Both the position numbers and the translations under genes were made by a program. The notes under the pieces are model-generated. The model saw nothing but the letters and a program-made list of their open reading frames with translations, was not told the origin of the DNA and did no database searches. Of a stretch of DNA of 64,000 nucleotides, positions 1 to 9,505 are shown one piece after another. The stretch is from Siphonodentalium dalli (taxonomy: Eukaryota > Mollusca > Scaphopoda > Gadilida > Siphonodentaliidae). The first letter of the stretch is position 1, and every line of letters starts with the position of its first letter. Location: positions 64,059,897 to 64,123,896 of the forward strand of contig CP136063.1 of the NCBI GenBank assembly GCA_032622095.1, in the 5' to 3' direction.

Positions 1-147
1 GGTGACCGGAATCGTGTATCTGGGCAAGTTTGTCAGTTGCTTTCCGGGGGTCGGTGATTTCTACACGCAGTGAAACAATTTCCCGGTGAAATTAAGCCTC
101 TGCGTGGTCTTTCCGCCACCCGTAAAATTGACAACGTCGTGTGTGGC

Positions 148-387
148 CTAGTGGCTAGAACGACGATAAACCCTAATAAACAACATCAACATCCAAGGTG
201 ATAATTTATGGTATTTAAGTAGATGACGTCTGATTTGGTTCTGGCTGATGTTTTTATAGGTACATCGGCCACAGCTCACCCACTGGACAGACGCGGCATG
301 CCTCTTCTTCCAGTGGGTGATCATCGTTCTCAGTGTCATATGTGTGATCCCCACACATTTCAACAGGGCACTTTTGTCCAGGTACAA
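148..387 (-). CDS. possible C2H2 zinc-finger exon, unrecognised
   Basis: Open frame of 79 codons on the minus strand with no ATG at its upstream end, so at best an internal or terminal exon. Residues 39-60 have the spacing of one C2H2 finger: Cys39-x2-Cys42-x12-His55-x4-His60. The usual aromatic residue four positions after the second Cys is Asn, which weakens the call. A possible acceptor (CCATGCAG) lies just upstream at about 399-406. The stop follows the finger by about 20 residues. A chance ORF is the main alternative. Confidence 0.2.
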   Translation of the reverse strand: MYLDKSALLKCVGITHMTLRTMITHWKKRHAASVQWVSCGRCTYKNISQNQIRRHLLKYHKLSPWMLMLFIRVYRRSSH

Positions 388-1103
388 ACACAGGCCTCTG
401 CATGGTCAAATTCCATAATTTCTTCCTCATCATATATGATCGACATCTTTCACTTGAAGGTATAAAAATAATTTACGCAAAGAAATTTTCAACGGTATCA
501 TCCATATCCCTGCAATAAACGTTTACATTATTCCTAACATTAGTTACGTCGACCATAAACTAACTTATAAAAAGCTTAGTCTTAAACGAATAGGGTATTT
601 CAGGCCTACGAATCTTAAACCTACCCTGAAGTGAATAATTAGTCATAACTTAAGAATACCTACCTTTCCCTATAACCTCCACTATCTCATCCATTCTGAT
701 CCCTACACTTACCTCACCCTACACCAAAGAAGACTTCCCTACCCTCAAGCACAAATTTTGCATCAGAAATTAGAACTCTTCTATGCCCTTATCAAGATCA
801 TTCCAAAGTTCATAACTTTTGTGAACGAGAAACCTCAAATGACAACTTCCCACCCCTACCCTATATACTTAACATGAGCAAATCAGATATACAAATTCTA
901 ATGAACAGAATAACCTGTAAAATGATGTGACAGAATATAACCACAATCTTGGGAATTTGGTGGACACTCCTTAAGTATTGACTGAACACAGGAGACATAT
1001 ATGTCAAATAACAAAGAAATGACAAAAAGTATTCCCCTATACAGGAGAGAAATAAGGACAGAATGAGCAGTGAAGAAATTCATGACTATGACACTCAGCT
1101 GTA
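388..1103. other. no gene seen
   Basis: AT-rich single-copy-looking DNA. I see no convincing exon, repeat unit or hairpin here. Confidence 0.4.
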
Positions 1104-1336
1104 TTAACCCTTTCAGTGCCAGGGGCCGAACTCATCGGCCCTAATTTACGTGTAAAAAAATTATTAAAATTGTAAAAAATTGTAAAAAATAATAACAAAT
1201 GATGAAAAATTGTTAGGCCAATGCATTCTCTTATATATGCGAGGCGACCTATGGTCGACTCGCATATATAAGAGAATGCATTGGCACAGGATATATGGGT
1301 TGATACAAAAATCGGACCTGGCACTCAAAGGGTTAA
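1104..1336. mobile_element. TTAA MITE, family A (copy A1)
   Basis: Starts TTAACCCTTTCAGTGCCAGG and ends CCTGGCACTCAAAGGGTTAA, so the ends are inverted repeats of about 20 bp bounded by TTAA. Such ends fit a piggyBac-type non-autonomous element (TTAA duplication, CCC terminus). Inside are AT-rich spacers and a 67-nt near-perfect hairpin at 1218-1284 (26-bp stem beginning CCAATGCATTCTC, then a CGACC-TAT-GGTCG cap). No coding capacity; ORFs called across it are shadows. Confidence 0.85.
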
Positions 1337-1409
1337 CTGAATAACTTTTCACAAAGAAAGACTAAACTTTTTTGGAACTCATACTTTACGACCAGTTCTT
1401 GTGTAAACA

Positions 1410-1459
1410 GGGGTTTTTATAGGACTATCGATAAGGGGTTTTTATAGGACTATCGATAA
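1410..1459. repeat. 25-bp tandem duplication
   Basis: Two identical adjacent 25-bp copies (GGGGTTTTTATAGGAC...), overlapping the 3' end of the gypsy-like relic. On the minus strand the second copy is read in the relic's frame as Asp-Ser-Pro-Ile-Lys-Thr-Pro-Tyr-Arg before a stop. Confidence 0.85.
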
Positions 1460-1698
1460 CCTCATCTATAGACTGATTCCTTTCATCTATGGACTCAACA
1501 GAATCCTGAAACTCATTCTCAAAATTATCACTACATTCCACAAACTCTTCGTCCGAATCAACAATGGGATCTGCACACTGAAATTCATTTCCCTCATAGG
1601 GTTTGAGGTTGAACTGTTCTAATCTTTAATTCATTGGCAAAAGATTGAATCTCATAATCTACATCAGATTGCTTCCTGAGGACCTTATATGGGCCATC
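1425..1698 (-). pseudogene. Ty3/gypsy pol C-terminus relic
   Basis: Read on the minus strand, about 1698-1610 encodes GPYKVLRKQSDVDYEIQ and ANELKIRT. This matches the GPY/F module near the integrase C-terminus of Ty3/gypsy polyproteins (GPY/F, then D-x-x-Y-x-I, then a V-x-x-x-x-L-K-P-Y tail). A frameshift near 1610 is needed to continue into NLKPYEGNEFQ and an acidic tail rich in Asp/Glu and Ser, ending at a stop near 1425. Reverse transcriptase, RNase H and catalytic integrase segments are absent upstream, so this is a truncated dead copy. The motif match is from family knowledge, not a search. Confidence 0.6.
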
Positions 1699-1889
1699 CT
1701 AAGGTAAACCTATTAGTCGGATTCCTTATGTCATTTAGCATTTTTGGTTTGTTAAAAGTGATCTGAAAATGGATTCTGTATGCCTAGTAGGTGTGTTTTC
1801 AGGATTGACTTGTTTCCATTGTTGAATTTTGGCGTGTCGGCCTAAATCGGGGTCAACATAATTTAGAGAGCGTTTCGTATTTACAGAAA

Positions 1890-2211
1890 ACGATAAAAGG
1901 TGCCATCTGGCGTATGGTGATCGATGCGATTTGAAACTTCTCCAAACTACTAGATATGAACCTTACATGTATTTTTGAAAATTTTGATGTGATTGGTTGA
2001 TTCTTGTTGGCTACAGTTGTGATCAAAATTTAACACTGAGCCCTATGGAGATTCTAGTACTTGGGATCAATGGCGCCATTTTGCGTATGATGATATGCGC
2101 ACACTGATATTCCTAAAATATACTATGTATGAAACACAGACATAGTTTTAAAACGAATGGGTGTGATCAGATGATTCTTGCTGGCTAGAGTTGCGATCAA
2201 AATTTAACACT
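1890..2211. repeat. two degenerate ~172-bp tandem units
   Basis: A segment containing TGATCAAAATTTAACACTG occurs at about 2019-2037 and again near 2193-2211. Each copy is preceded by a similar TTGATTCTTG/ATGATTCTTG stretch and a GGCGTATG/GCGTATGATG stretch. This looks like an old two-unit core of an interspersed repeat. The rest of 1699-2476 shows nothing I can name. Confidence 0.5.
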
Positions 2212-2476
2212 GTTATGCTCAAACGTTTATTGTAATATCACTTATTGGCAATCATGCGCAACTATATATGAAGATTAACACTTGTGTTTGACCCACTGTA
2301 ACTATCCGTGATTTAATAGATGCAATATATGATATAGTTATGCCTCAAGATACAGTAATTGGCAAAAGTAGTGTCGAATGGTTTTTTAATTTCAATAATA
2401 GCCAGTCTGTTGAATCAAACGAAATATTCCCAACAAGACTGAAGTTTCACGATGTGATTACATATTAAATTATTGT

Positions 2477-2482
2477 TTTATT
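2477..2482 (-). other. candidate polyadenylation signal AATAAA
   Basis: AATAAA on the minus strand, about 130 nt beyond the stop codon of the two-exon candidate at 2612-3249. The distance and strand are right for its 3' end. Confidence 0.35.
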
Positions 2483-2611
2483 TAATACTTGTCTGTCTTG
2501 TTGTCGACTGACTAGTTTTTGAAGCCATATTGTTGATCATAATGGTATGTTGTTATAGATATATAGATAGTAGTTGTTCATTATCATTAACTCAATCGTT
2601 GTCATCGAAGT

Positions 2612-3249
2612 CTATCCCACATACACTGGGAGAATTTGTGTTTTTGCAGGATTTGTGCTACTTATAAATGGACATTTCGGTGCAGCTGAGATCTTTACTA
2701 TAGCGGTGTAGGCTTTGCTTTCACACTTCCAACGCCAGTTACATTTGACTAACTTCAGTACAGCGACTGAAACCAGACATTCACCATCAATATTCTGACC
2801 ACAATTAATCTCCACGCTTCGCGTATAGCTGTGAAAATCAAGTTAATTCGAATTTCCACTAAAGTAGAGCTGAGTGGGTAAAATAGATATCAACTATAGT
2901 TGCATTTTCCTGCAAATTCCAAGGGCTTAGTAACCGTTGCTAAGGAGCTATCAGGTGGCTAAGTCTCCTGATCTTATAATGATCAGTGGCCTATGCAGAA
3001 CATGGCTGCATAGTTTTAGACATACATGTGCCCAACTTTGAACAAAACCAGCACCATGTGATTAGACATTGACTAAATTAAGGCAATACCAATGAATGAT
3101 TAGTAATGATTGTGGTATTTCATTGGCAACCGTTGCTAACCTTAAATAAGACATTTGGTTCACTCACTCCAGGTATATCTCAAATTTCACATTTGGGTAT
3201 TTACTGCATCGGAATCGCAAACACTGGCGTTGAATTACGACCCTATAAG
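2612..3249 (-). CDS. cysteine-rich protein, last two exons (unrecognised)
   Basis: Two minus-strand open segments join with matching phase. Exon at 3249-3168 (82 nt) follows an acceptor (ACTATATAG) and stops at a good donor (CTGGA/GTGAGT). The last exon at 2828-2612 follows a clean acceptor (TTGATTTTCACAG) and ends at a TAG. The split codon GA+C gives Asp, and 340 bp of intron separates the exons. The joined product (97 residues visible) contains QCLRFRCSKYP, then INCGQNIDGEC, VKCNWRWKC and APKCP, giving eight cysteines, as in a disulphide-rich secreted or extracellular domain. A polyA signal follows. The 5' exons, and so any signal peptide, were not found. The astacin-like exon at 4089-4228 lies upstream on the same strand and could belong to the same gene, but its phase does not fit directly, so other exons would be needed. 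Family unknown. Confidence 0.45.
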
Positions 3250-3771
3250 CTATATAGTAATTTTTGTGGCAAAGGATTTGAGGGAGTGATTTGTTATGTT
3301 GACTAAGATGTTAATTTAGTATGTGAAACATGTATCCCGGGGGGATGTATCGAGTGGACAGAGAAAGTGTCTTATCATCAGATGAACTTAATTTAAACTC
3401 TCAATTTGCATAAAGCCGACCAGGAATTATAGAACAAGAATCATCTATGCCCAGCAATATTTAGCAATACATATGGACATGATAACATTTAAAAAAAATA
3501 TGAAACAATATCACCCTATCCACTTGTATGGCTAAACATATCATTGGCATATATGAGTTGTCGTAGTTGTTACATCGATATTGGTCTGGTTTCTCCAAAT
3601 GTAATACTAAAACAGAATGATCCATAAGCACCATAGCATTTATTGCATTCCTCGACTTAGTGGAGTGGTCACTCTCTGATACTTACATATCTTCAATAAT
3701 TCATGATAATGTAGTAACAATATATAGTCTGATACAGTTAATGCATTCCTCGACTTAGTGGAGTGGTCACT
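3250..3771. other. intergenic or intronic, short duplication
   Basis: No secure exon. A 29-bp stretch (GCATTCCTCGACTTAGTGGA...) occurs at about 3652 and 3742, the second copy just ahead of the 50-bp array. The first copy is also followed by a decayed GATACTTACAT stretch that resembles the array unit. Confidence 0.5.
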
Positions 3772-4132
3772 ATATGGTGTATACTTACATTACTTTCAGA
3801 ATGCCTGATACTGTTGTAGTTGTATGGTGTATACTTACATTACGTTCAGAATGCCTGATACTGTTGTAGTCGTATGGTGTATACTTACATTACATTCAGA
3901 ATGCATGATACTGTTGTAGTCGTATGGTGTATACTTACATTACTTTCAGAATGCATGATACTGTTGTAGTCGTATGGTGTATACTTACATTACATTCAGA
4001 ATGCATGATACTGTTGTAGTCGTATGGTGTATACTTACATTACGTTCAGAATGCATGATACTGTTGTAGTCGTATGGTGTATACTTACATTACTTTCAGA
4101 ATGCATGATACTGTTGTAGTCGTATGGTGTAC
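3772..4132. repeat. 50-bp minisatellite derived from an exon-intron junction
   Basis: Seven full 50-bp units start at 3772, 3822, 3872, 3922, 3972, 4022 and 4072, with a partial unit from 4122. Units differ at a few positions (CCTGATA/CATGATA; TTACTTTC/TTACGTTC/TTACATTC). On the minus strand each unit reads as PYDYNSIMHSESN-like codons followed by GTAAGTAT, a splice donor. The unit at 4072-4121 is continuous with upstream exon sequence, so the array probably grew from the 3' end of that exon into its intron. Confidence 0.9.
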
Positions 4133-4228
4133 CAAAGCTCTCTACACTTGTTAAATGACTATACACTCGCAAGTTTTGTCTCCAGTCAGTCCAGCAAGAT
4201 GTCTTCCATTCCTTCAGCACATGTCTCT
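4089..4228 (-). CDS. astacin-like metalloprotease exon (Met-turn region)
   Basis: A 140-nt minus-strand exon from an AG acceptor (ACTCAAG) preceded by a pyrimidine-rich TTCCTGTTCCTACTTTTT, to the donor AAT/GTAAGT. It encodes about 46 residues. The C-terminal part, NLRVYSHLTSVESFGTPYDY then NSIMHSESN, resembles the astacin (M12A) segment N-F-x-K-Y-S...(G/T)xPYDYxSIMHY, which holds the Met-turn (S-I-M-H). The family's next Tyr is Ser here, and that Tyr is normally a zinc-proximal residue, so function is doubtful. The zinc-binding HExxHxxGxxH exon was not found upstream. A gene relic or one exon of a live gene are both possible. Confidence 0.45.
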
Positions 4229-4675
4229 CTTGAGTCACCCCAAAAAGTAGGAACAGGAAGTTGTAGCGGTTCCTAAATCTCAGTGGCTTTGTCTAGAGGG
4301 CCTAGGACCGTACATTGATAGATATATCTCATTTGAAGCCATTATGACAAACTACTGATTTAACTAAATATTATTTAATTGTAATGTAAACAAGAAAACT
4401 TATTAATCTTTAGTTATGTATCTTATGTTGGAAATTATGTTGTGTTTTTATTAACAAAATAAGTCTCTACAAAAACACTCCCATCATCCTTGTCCAGTCA
4501 TATTAAGGAATGACTTCTATATTATATTCAGAATTATATCAGACATGTCACTTTAAGATAAGAGTCGCCCCAAAAAGTAGGAACAGGAAGTGGCGTGTGT
4601 ATAGCTGTATCTCTTTGTACACTATCTACAGTCGATATTTACATCATATTTCTCGAACTCGTTACAATCATCCCC
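4229..4675. other. intergenic or intronic with a 30-bp direct repeat
   Basis: A near-identical stretch (GAGTC then CCCCAAAAAGTAGGAACAGG) occurs at about 4233-4261 and 4564-4593. The first copy supplies the pyrimidine tract of the astacin-like exon on the minus strand; the second has no exon attached. Otherwise nothing recognisable. Confidence 0.5.
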
Positions 4676-5065
4676 GCACCTGACCATAATACCTGTGGGC
4701 CAGTCACTCCCATCTGTCCTTGCACCTGATCATTGTACCTGTGGACCGGTCACTCCCATCTGTCTCCGCACCTGATCATAGTACCTGTCGGCCGGTCACT
4801 CCCGTCTGTCCCCCACACCTGATCATAGTACCTGTGGGCCGGTCACTCCCGTCTGTCCCCGCACCTGATCATAGTACCTATGGGCATGTCTCAGCACAGG
4901 AGTACCTGTCGGCCAGTCACTCCCGTCTGTCCCCCACACCTGATCATTGTACCTGTGGGCCGGTCACTCCCGTCTGTCCCCGCACCTGATCATAGTACCT
5001 GTCGGCTGGTCACTCCCATCTGTCCCCGCACCTGATCATAGTACCTATGGGCATGTCTCAGCACA
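4676..5065. repeat. 46-bp minisatellite (GCACCTGATCATAGTACCTG)
   Basis: About eight units of 46-47 bp with the core GCACCTGATCATAGTACCTG followed by a GGTCACTCCCGTCTGTCC-like half. Starts at 4676, 4722, 4768, 4815 and 4861 show the period. Two variant units carry ATGGGCATGTCTCAGCACAG instead of the second half. The plus-strand 89-residue ORF through it is a repeat artefact. Confidence 0.85.
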
Positions 5066-5303
5066 GGAGTTCCTGCTTTGTCTTACTCCATATACCCTAA
5101 ATCCTCAAAAGCCCTTATAGGACACTTAATCTCTAGCAGGCACACTCCTTCCACACTTAGACATGCCTCCAAAAAGACAAATTTCTTCAAGAAATATGGA
5201 CAATACTAGAACTGTTGTTTGATTAGTGGTCACACTGCTTCTACAATTGTGCCTTTATAGAAATACCCATGGAATAGATTGACGAATACATACTTTTTAT
5301 ATT

Positions 5304-6331
5304 AGGCCAAAGCGAAAAATAGGTGTGTTTCCACTCCCATCCATAAAAAAAACAGGGGCGGGGGGGGGGTGGCTTTTCACTTTTTTTTTTTTTTTCACTT
5401 TATTTTTTCGCGGGGAAATTCAAATATCATATTTGTGCTATCTTTCTAATAATTATGTCATTTATGAACTTATCGTGAAGGCTAACAATGTATGTACTGA
5501 ATTTCAGTGCCTTGTATTTAATCTACATGTGCATCATTGCTTTCGAAATTCGTTTTACAGCTGATTGTAGTGTTTTGGGCGTCAAGGCCTTTGGGGTGAT
5601 TCTTTTCATAGACTTGAAAAAAGGTGTTGCAGTGGGGAACCTTTGTCATTTTGTTTCTCACTTGCGCCATGTGTATGCATTTAAAAAAACTTAAGTGCCA
5701 ACACGCTGCTGGCACTTGTTTGGGACGACATGTTGACACTATTTCCCGGATTTTGGCAAAATTGTTTTAGATCTTCCGGTAAATTTACACTCCGGCTTCC
5801 GTTCGGTAAATTACCGTAGGCCTATATCATCCGGTTGTTACAGTCCGTTCTTTTCAGACACCGTTGGAAGTTTTGGGACAGATGTATTCTTTGCGATTGC
5901 GTTCGCGTAAATATTGTGTAGCATTATTTTGCCGGTATATTTGGGCATGTCGTTAGTTGACGTACATTAATAATGCGGTCATAAACTCATCACCCTAATG
6001 CCGCCATGGAGCTTCATTTTACAGTGTGTCTGAAAACCATGTGCGCGTTTGTTTTTGTTTACAATCTGTTGCTATATCGGTCACAACACGGAATTTTATT
6101 GTCAGTGGGTCGATTTAATAACCAAATAAGGAGACAATTTTAGTATGCTTGTTTATGTGAGAGGTCTATATATAACAATATAAATAGTGCAGTATTAATT
6201 CACGTGGAAATAGTAAATACATCGTATTTTATTTTTCGGAATTTGGAAAATAAATAAAGTGAGTTTCGTCGGGGGGTTTTGAGGTGGGGCGGGCGGGGGA
6301 GTGGAAACATGCCTATTTTTCGCTTTGGCCT
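5304..6331. mobile_element. 1.03-kb element with AGGCCAAAGCG terminal inverted repeats
   Basis: The left end AGGCCAAAGCGAAAAATAGG is repeated inverted at 6331, and the match continues through TGTTTCCACTCCC, about 35 of 37 bp in total. Both ends then run into G/C homopolymer-like sequence (poly-G at about 5356-5370, GGCGGGCGGGGG at about 6289-6298). No clear target duplication was seen. The interior has short ORFs in all frames and no recognisable transposase. A second element with the same first eight bases lies at 33280-34319. Confidence 0.7.
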
Positions 6332-6672
6332 TACTTTGTTTCAGTAAAGTACTTATAATTGTAACTTCTTGCTCTGTATATGTTCTTATGTTTGATCCAA
6401 ATACAAAATTTTAAAACCAAAAAACAAGCATAATAATCTCTAGAAGTCCATCTCCATGACAGAAACACAAAACTATAAGTCATCATGTCTCGAACGAACA
6501 AATTTCAAGTTTTTGTCGACACAGAGTCCACATTGCATAACTATTAAACTGTCATGTCCATTATCTTTCATGATAATATTGAACTTTACAAAAGCATAAA
6601 TTTCCATTCGTCTGCCATACTCAATTGAATTGCAACAGAACGAGAGAGAGAAGTGCGGGAGTCGCACCAAAA

Positions 6673-6791
6673 GTTGGCAGCACCCGGGGAATTGCAAGCG
6701 GCTCACCCATCCAAGGACTAACCGAGCTTGACGTTGCTTGACTTCAGTGATCACACAAAGCATCCAACGGCTGTGACCAAGAGATCTAGAC
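6673..6791 (-). pseudogene. 5S rRNA-like sequence (pseudogene or 5S-type SINE head)
   Basis: Read on the minus strand, the 3' two thirds follow 5S rRNA: GATCACTGAAGTCAAGCAAC, GCTCGGTTAGTCCTTGGATG, GGTGAGCCGC and CCGGGTGCTG. These match internal-promoter boxes A and C and the 3' stem. The 5' third begins GTCTA but is strongly diverged. The length of 119 nt is that of 5S. The following sequence is not a T-run, so an active gene is unlikely; a 5S-derived SINE (SINE3-like) or an old pseudogene is more likely. A 114-codon ORF over it is a shadow. Confidence 0.7.
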
Positions 6792-7192
6792 ATCCTGATC
6801 AGAGAAGTTATCGGCATTCTATATTTACAAGAGAGATTGAAAATATAATATATAATTTATTTGGCCTTATAATTGGCCCAAAATGATGAGAAACTATGGA
6901 AGCAGACTAAAAAGGGGACTTCCCTTTTAAGAGGACAAAATTAATTAGAACATCCTTGCTATATTCATATAGACCTACCAGAACTGATAACAAAAACTAA
7001 TGCATCATCATTACTGTATGGTATAGTGAAGCCTATGTAGATTGTAGAATCACTAATTACGGAGTTTAGTAGGTTAATTAGTGATGTACTGTATAACTGG
7101 AATCCATCACTAATTATCCCATTAAACTCTACATTCATGATTGGTATAGAGCAATGTATATCGGGCAGCATTCTGATGATGCCATTATTTAA
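6792..7192. other. no gene seen
   Basis: AT-rich. A small imperfect hairpin-like stretch surrounds CACTAATTA/TAATTAGTG (about 7050-7125). Nothing else supported. Confidence 0.35.
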
Positions 7193-7747
7193 TCACAATG
7201 GACGGCTGAAATGTATGAGGAAGTCTAGTATCTGGAGGTCTGGTTGCGAAACAAAAGTGTCAACTGCACCGTTGGTCGCGCAAACATTAGAAATAGAAAC
7301 TTCGGGATCAACGTTGGTTGACATCATGGGCGGTTTCTCGGGTACACTCATGCAGATAACATCGGTAGGTAAGTCTGGTTGCGAAACAAAAGTGTCAACT
7401 GCACCGTTGGTCGCGCAAACATTAGAAATAGAAACTTCGGGATCAACGTTGGTTAACATCATGGGCGGTTTCTCGGTCAAACTCTGGCATATAACTTCGG
7501 TAGGTAAGTCTGGTTGCGAAACAGAGATGTTAACTGCACCGTTGGTCGCGCTAACATTAGAAATAGAAACTTCGGGATCAACGTTGGTTGACATCATGGG
7601 TGGTTTCTCGGTCAAACTCTGGCATATAACATCAGTAGGTAAGTCTGGTTGCTGAATAGCAGAACGGGTACTCAGTTCCACTTCGTCCGATGTTAGGTAA
7701 TATCGTATAATACAGTTACGCTTTGATCGATGTGACCAAAAAATTAC
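7193..7747 (-). CDS. repeat-containing open frame (possible exon), unrecognised
   Basis: Minus-strand frame open for 555 nt from an upstream TGA at 7750-7748 to a stop at 7193, with no ATG before the repeats. It would therefore be an exon rather than a whole gene. It reads through a basic leader (HRSKRNC), then three 45-residue repeats with QPDLPTDVICQSLTEKPP and NVDPEVSISNV as landmarks. Differences between repeats are mostly conservative or nonsynonymous (Cys/Ser, Ser/Leu, Glu/Asp, with two synonymous changes). The plus strand is open too, because the 135-bp unit is a multiple of three, so the coding strand is not proven. Confidence 0.3.
   Translation of the reverse strand, partial: VIFWSHRSKRNCIIRYYLTSDEVELSTRSAIQQPDLPTDVICQSLTEKPPMMSTNVDPEVSISNVSATNGAVNISVSQPDLPTEVICQSLTEKPPMMLTNVDPEVSISNVCATNGAVDTFVSQPDLPTDVICMSVPEKPPMMSTNVDPEVSISNVCATNGAVDTFVSQPDLQILDFLIHFSRPL
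7239..7643. repeat. 135-bp unit, three tandem copies
   Basis: Copies start at 7239, 7374 and 7509. They are highly similar, with most changes in the last unit and in the GGTACACTCATGC/GTCAAACTCTGGC segment. The sequence is more GC-rich than its flanks. Confidence 0.9.
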
Positions 7748-7929
7748 TCAGAATTGTCACATCGACCAAAGTTGCACAGAAAAGTACCACCATAACAGCA
7801 TATCAAACATATTGGAACTGATTTATGTATAACAAATAACTGATGACAAAAAATAACTACCGTTAGCAAATAAACTATAAGACAAAGTGGAACTGAATCC
7901 ATCCTACTTTAGAGCACAATGATCAAGGG

Positions 7930-8062
7930 GGAATCACTGATAAATCCATAATGAAGCAAGATCCAACATCGGGCATAAGCGCATCAGATAGCGCTTGACA
8001 ATTCACCCTGGGTGAGTATGGTTCGGACGTTTCGTACCACTAGGCCACTTAGAACAAGTTGG
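7930..8062 (-). repeat. possible tRNA-derived SINE head
   Basis: On the minus strand GTGGCCTAGTGGTACG (about 8043-8028) fits an RNA polymerase III A box (TGGCnnAGTGG). It is followed by ACGTCCGAACC, where tRNA-like SINEs continue toward a B box, but no clean GGTTCGAnnCC is present. A shorter A-box-like string (GTGGCCTAGTGG) also occurs near 143. An old, decayed copy at best. Confidence 0.25.
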
Positions 8063-9365
8063 AACTGAGGTGACGACATATCAATCCTTTTTATATTCTT
8101 CATAATCCATGGAATGATGAACACAGAATATTTATAATGTTCTACATGTGTAGTGTTATGTTTTGTCTCTCTATAACTGTCACATTCGATTTCGGGTTGC
8201 AATATTCCTGGAACTTGTCCCACAGAACGTTCAATTTATCGAATTCATCCAGTCAGTTGCCATGTATTATATATAGATCTCTGCCTTGCTGACGATGTAT
8301 AACAAGAAAAAATTGCACTTTTGTCGTTCACTTTTGCCGCTTAACGGTCCTGTGAAAGTAAGCTCCATTGTTTGTCGCCATCTTAACGAGTGTATACGTT
8401 TCTATGATTTATTATACAATGTTCCCTAGGCACGTGCGACTGATTTTATAGCAAAGAAGCTGTAGCACGTGTTAGTGCAGCATGCATGCAAACGATTCAT
8501 GAATATTAATGAGTTAGTATAGTAGAAGATGGAGATGTCCCGATATATAACATGTAGATTGTAGAACAATATGAACTAGTCATCAGCAATATTTCCAAAG
8601 GTTCTCCTATGCCACTCCAGATATATCAGTTCTGGTAATATTCCTTTCTATATGGATGTCCCATACATGCAGGGCTGTCTGTCCATGTGGACCGGGCTAC
8701 CAGGGGCAGTCAGGCCCAATCATTAATATCAATATGTTAACTCTTCCCGGAGATGTTGATTAGTTTCTATACTTCTTTTTCCTACCATCATCTTGCTAAG
8801 TATAGAATGTTACTGTTAACATGCAGAAGTATTTAGTTATTTGGGCCGGCTTTGTAAGCGGAGTTAACTTAAGGGGGAGACGCATGTTTGCCCAAATTTG
8901 TTTCAATTATGGGTGGGTCAGGTAATTTGGTAAAATCTTGATAAATCCACAACCTTACGGAATGGAACTTCACAGAGATGTAGAACACATATAGAGGAAT
9001 GCATACCATGTATTGAACATTTTGAAATATGACCATCATGAGAGTAATTAAGAGAGATTTGTAACATTTTATAATCAGTTCACTTTAGGTACCGAGAACT
9101 TTTATCTACTTCCACTTTCATCGTTAAACTCTGGTGACAGCTAGATGTAGCATCATATCTGCTTTCCATGAGAGGAGCCGTCTTTCTGCAGAAGAAGGAA
9201 CACAATTCTTATAAATGAAGTCAAATTATGAGTACCCTATTCTGAAAAATGGCAATAATAAGCTAGACATTTGCAATTGGGACTATTTAGAAATGTATGG
9301 AGGACAGGATGGACAAATAATAAATCAATTGAACTTGTAAAAAAAAAGCCATCAGTCATCAGCCA
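8063..9365. other. no gene seen
   Basis: Single-copy-looking AT-rich DNA with one GC-richer patch at 8660-8750. I found no splice-bounded exon I would defend. Poly-A and then poly-G begin at 9341-9370. Confidence 0.35.
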
Positions 9366-9455
9366 TCAGGGGGGGGGGGGGACAAAACTGCGGGACACAA
9401 CGTACCGGGGGTTGGGGGGGGGGGGATTTTTCCTTATTCATTTAGGGGGGGAGCT
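9366..9455. repeat. poly-G tracts
   Basis: Three G runs (about 9369-9381, 9415-9424 and 9446-9452) separated by short mixed sequence. They are potential G-quadruplex or slippage-prone DNA. Similar G-run clusters recur at 13386 and 59568. Confidence 0.7.
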
Positions 9456-9505
9456 TGTCGGAAAAAATTTGCATGTAATTTTTTTCCAAATATGTATTTT
9501 TAGAC

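Noticed and set aside
1037-1352. ORFs of 95 and 62 codons, with near-identical ones at 24695, 45289 and 46807
   Set aside because: All are translations of the family A MITE; the similarity among them is repeat identity, not a protein family.
3772-5065. CRISPR-like or regulatory arrays (50-bp and 46-bp units)
   Set aside because: No unique spacers alternate with repeats; the units are simply tandem, and the DNA is animal.
7137-7655. Plus-strand 172-codon ORF
   Set aside because: It mirrors the 135-bp repeat on the opposite strand. The minus strand gives a more protein-like reading, though neither is proven.
8630-8760. EGF-like reading CPCGPGYQG in a GC-richer patch with an acceptor-like CATACATGCAG
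   Set aside because: The cysteine spacing is incomplete, no donor or continuing frame follows, and a different frame runs from the acceptor.
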